From contig NZ_HE611068.1 of assembly GCF_000285595.1 (NCBI RefSeq), forward strand, positions 106,499-170,498: 64,000 bases of DNA, written 5' to 3'. The stretch is from Kurthia senegalensis (GTDB taxonomy: Bacteria > Bacillota > Bacilli > Bacillales_A > Planococcaceae). The position numbers and the translations under genes were made by a program. Positions within the stretch are counted from its first letter, which is position 1. Each line of letters opens with the position of its first letter. The notes beneath the pieces were generated by a model, which made no database searches, was not told the DNA's origin, and saw nothing but the letters and a program-made list of their open reading frames with translations. Of this stretch, positions 61,861 to 64,000 are shown one piece after another.

Positions 61861-61926
61861 ATGCCCTTTTGAATTTGTCATTGTTTTTTGAGTGAAGCCT
61901 GCGCTTACAATGCCGTATAAAATCAT
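61837..61926 (-). CDS. 29-residue leader peptide of the bmrCD-like operon
   Basis: The peptide begins MILYGIVSAGFTQKTM and ends in QTRN. AAGGAGGT stands 7 nt before the ATG, the best ribosome binding site in the region, and a near-consensus promoter ends about 35 nt upstream. It plays the role of B. subtilis BmrB, whose translation controls bmrCD by ribosome-mediated attenuation. I do not recognise the peptide sequence as BmrB-like. Confidence 0.7.
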   Translation of the reverse strand: MILYGIVSAGFTQKTMTNSKGHISAQTRN

Positions 61927-61960
61927 GTTACATACCTCCTTTTCTTATTAGTTGCCTTCA

Positions 61961-61989
61961 ATATTACCCTTACACTTTTTAAATGTCAA
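61961..61989 (-). promoter_or_regulatory. promoter of the bmrCD-like leader
   Basis: TTGACA (61989-61984), 17-nt spacer, TAATAT (61966-61961) on the minus strand; transcript start near 61954. Confidence 0.85.
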
Positions 61990-62064
61990 TATATTTTTAA
62001 TTTTCTATTAATAAAGAATATTTTAACTATATAATAAATAGTTCCCAATTTCAGTAAAGATAAT

Positions 62065-62093
62065 TTGAAATTTAGAGTCTTTTCCTCTATTAT
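62065..62093 (+). promoter_or_regulatory. promoter of the CNNM gene
   Basis: TTGAAA (62065-62070), 17-nt spacer, TATTAT (62088-62093). Confidence 0.65.
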
Positions 62094-62123
62094 TAATCTT
62101 ACTAATATTATTTTTACATTTAT

Positions 62124-62170
62124 AGGAGGTGTACACTTTGTCCTTCCCCTCATTCGGGCCTTAGGACAAA
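62124..62170 (+). promoter_or_regulatory. leader with strong ribosome binding site, 8-codon frame and hairpin before the CNNM start
   Basis: AGGAGGTG (62124-62131) is followed 6 nt later by TTG (62138), opening an 8-codon frame that ends TAG at 62162-62164. TTTGTCCT (62137-62144) pairs with AGGACAAA (62163-62170), just before the AAAGGAAG of the main start. It may be a translational control element, or a further indel may separate the true start from the gene. Confidence 0.4.
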
Positions 62171-62178
62171 GGAAGTCT

Positions 62179-63533
62179 TTGGACATAGCCATACGGTTGA
62201 CAGCGGTTGCTGTCTTAATCGCGATCTCCGCGTTCTTCGTAGCAACTGAGTTTGCTATCGTACGTACGCGAGCTACTCGAGTAAATCAGCTAGTAGCTGA
62301 AGGAAATAAAAAGCATTGAATGCTAAAAAAGTAGTCGACAATTTAGATGAATATTTATCAGCCTGCCAGCTAGGTATTACGATTACATCATTAGGTATTG
62401 GTTGGTTAGGAGAAGGTGCTGTTGCAGGAGTTCTTGCGCCTCTCTTCCACTTAATCGGACTTGAAAACGGTGCTGTATTAACACTCGTTTCATTCATTCT
62501 ATCATTCTCAATCGTGACATATATTCACGTTGTAATGGGAGAACTTGCTCCGAAAACATTAGCCATTCAAAAAGCCGAAGTCGTTGCGTTAACGACGGCT
62601 CGACCACTAATCATTTTCCATAATGTCATGTATCCATTTATTAAACTTTTAAACGTTTCAGCAAACGGCGTCGCCGCTATGTTTGGTTTAAAAGGAATGA
62701 AAGATTCGGAAGTAGCCATGACGGAAGAAGAATTACGCCTAACGTTATCTGATAGCTTAAAGGGCGGCGAAATTAATCAGTCTGAATATCGCTATGTAAA
62801 TAGTATTTTCGAATTTGATGATCGCACTGCCAAAGAAGTCATGGTACCTCGTACAGAAATCATCAGTATTGAAAAAGATCTTACATTGAAAGAGGTCTTT
62901 GAAGTAATCGGTGTAGAACAATACACACGTTATCCCGTTACTGATGGCGATAAAGACCATGTACTCGGTTTCGTTAATATGAAAACGTTATTAACAGCCT
63001 ACATTAAAAATCCAGAAGTGAACAGTTCAAAACCAATCACAACTTATATGCGCCCAATCATTCGCGTATTTGAAACGACACCTATTAGCGACTTATTGTT
63101 AAAATTCCAACGTGAACGTATTCATATGGCCATTTTAATGGACGAATACGGTGGTACGTCTGGTTTAGTAACAATCGAAGATATTATCGAAGAAATCGTC
63201 GGAGATATTCGAGACGAATTCGATACAGATGAAATCCCTGAAGTTCGTAAAGTAAAAGAGGGCCATTACATTATCGATGCAAAAATGCTTATTGAAAATG
63301 TTAACGACTTTTTAGGTATTGAAATTGAAGAAGATGACATCGATACGATTGGTGGCTGGGTTATGACGAAAAACTTTGATGCAGTCGAAGGTGAGAAAAT
63401 GATTGAACAAGGTTACGAATTTATCGTAAAAGAATTAGATGGTCACCATCTCCTTTACCTTGAAGTCATTAAAATCTCTTCTGACAAAGCGGATACAGTT
63501 AACGTCGATCCACAATTAGCGAGTGAAGCATAA
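62179..63533 (+). pseudogene. CNNM/CorC transporter-associated protein (hemolysin C family), interrupted by one frameshift
   Basis: A membrane protein of the CNNM/CorB group linked to Mg2+ handling, like B. subtilis YhdP/MpfA. From TTG 62179 it reads MDIAIRLTAVAVLIAISAFF, AIVRTRATRVNQLVAEGNKK and meets TGA at 62317. The rest follows in another frame: LNAKKVVDNLDEYLSACQLG, a DUF21 domain, a CBS pair (VMVPRTEIISIEKD; MDEYGGTSGLVTIEDI) and the CorC C-terminal domain. One extra A in the A5 run 62308-62312 gives an intact 451-residue protein. Likely a sequence error. Confidence 0.87.
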
Positions 63534-63536
63534 TAT

Positions 63537-63577
63537 AAAAAACAGGCAGTCATGAACATTCATGACTGCCTGTTTTT
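63537..63577. terminator. bidirectional terminator after the CNNM gene
   Basis: AAAACAGGCAGTCATGAA pairs with TTCATGACTGCCTGTTTT; long perfect stem with T on both sides. Confidence 0.92.
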
Positions 63578-63580
63578 CTT

Positions 63581-64000
63581 TCACGCTTGATTACTCGGTG
63601 AGGTTAAATTATGCTTCACCGCATAAAGAGCGGCTTGTGTCCGGTCTTGTACTTGTAACTTCGAAAAAATATTCGAAATATGTGTTTTCACCGTTTTTTC
63701 TGTTACGAACAAAGAAGAAGCAATTTCACGATTACTTTTCCCTTTCGTTAACTCCGATAATACGTCGCGCTCTCTCGGTGTGAGCGGATGTAAGACATGT
63801 GGCAAGTTTTCTTCTTCTTTTTTCACTTCTACTAATAGCTCGCGTGCATCCGGATGAAGCATATTTTCCCCTGCCATAATTTTACGTATAACCGCTACGA
63901 GTTCGTCTGGTTCAATGTCTTTTAGCTGATAGCCTGCTGCTCCTGCCTCAATCGCTGGAAGAACGTGGTCGCGATCAGAGAAACTCGTCAACATAAGAAC
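63581..64000 (-). CDS. LuxR/NarL-family response regulator, C-terminal part (cut by window edge)
   Basis: The visible 138 or so residues contain the end of a receiver domain (LTSFSDRDHVLPAIEAGAAGYQLKDI, with the conserved Lys in LKD) and a LuxR DNA-binding domain (PLTPRERDVLSELTKGKSNREIA, EKTVKTHISNIFSKL). The phosphoacceptor Asp lies beyond the edge. The sequence is close to the LiaR/DegU-like cell-envelope regulators; the partner kinase would be outside the window. Confidence 0.88.
   Translation of the reverse strand, partial: VLMLTSFSDRDHVLPAIEAGAAGYQLKDIEPDELVAVIRKIMAGENMLHPDARELLVEVKKEEENLPHVLHPLTPRERDVLSELTKGKSNREIASSLFVTEKTVKTHISNIFSKLQVQDRTQAALYAVKHNLTSPSNQA

Noticed and set aside
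1-64000. CRISPR arrays, prophage genes, tRNA or rRNA genes
   Set aside because: No regularly spaced repeats, phage structural genes, tRNA cloverleafs or rRNA segments were found by eye.

Overview
The window is a chromosomal segment of a low-to-moderate GC Firmicute (class Bacilli, Bacillales; probably Planococcaceae-like, which is inference). The grounds are the gene families (HprK/PpaX, HisZ with short HisG, EcsAB, ScoC/Hpr, PrsA, HemEHY, HmoB, YhaM, HemZ, HemAT, YheA/B/E, a BmrCD-like pair), strong AAGGAGG-type ribosome binding sites and Bacillus-like terminators. Most of the window follows, in reversed orientation, the gene order of the Bacillus subtilis yhd-yhe-yha-hem-yhf region. No tRNA, rRNA, CRISPR array, prophage or intact insertion sequence was seen.

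Layout. 1-5.5 kb: hisZ-hisG-hisD, ppaX-yvoF and hprK-lgt, all on the minus strand. 5.5-10 kb: a lipoprotein cytochrome c551, an EAL-HDOD protein, a DedA protein and an S9 peptidase. 10.2-12 kb: an amino-acid permease and a small membrane protein on the plus strand. 12.2-19.4 kb: an acyl-CoA synthetase, a BceRS-BceAB-type antimicrobial-peptide sensing/export module, lplA and the tiny Cys-rich yhfH. 19.5-24.2 kb: a luciferase-like monooxygenase and a four-gene operon (beta-propeller lipoprotein, response regulator, sensor kinase, YtkA-like lipoprotein). 24.3-28.5 kb: hemE-hemH-hemY, with divergent hmoB. 28.5-38 kb: ecsAB, hit, trpP, yhaH, scoC, a DUF3267 protein, prsA, an esterase, yhaM and yhaR. 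38.3-41.5 kb: a serine-specifier T-box riboswitch driving a class V aminotransferase and serA. 42-50.6 kb: a HAD phosphatase and an opp oligopeptide-uptake operon with two oppA paralogues. 51-58.2 kb: a DUF2785-like protein, hemZ, hemAT, yheA, yheB, yheE and an MFS transporter. 58.2-63.5 kb: a heterodimeric ABC exporter (yheI/yheH = bmrC/bmrD type) behind a leader-peptide attenuator, and a CNNM/CorC protein. The right edge cuts a LuxR-type response regulator.

Functional themes are carbon control and lipoprotein maturation (HprK, PpaX, Lgt, PrsA), coproporphyrin-dependent heme synthesis and heme use (HemE/H/Y/Z, HmoB, HemAT), serine supply under T-box control, peptide uptake with CodY-like sites, and cell-envelope stress or drug response (Bce module, BmrCD-like exporter).

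Five otherwise well-preserved genes (lgt, lplA, the response regulator at 22.5-23.2 kb, ecsB, CNNM) each carry one single-base indel, four of them in A/T homopolymers. This looks more like sequencing or assembly error than real decay. The most interesting regulatory structure is the leader upstream of the BmrC-like gene: a 29-codon leader ORF with an ideal ribosome binding site, two stacked hairpins including an intrinsic terminator, and an 8-bp long-range pairing between the end of the leader ORF and the region just before the exporter start.
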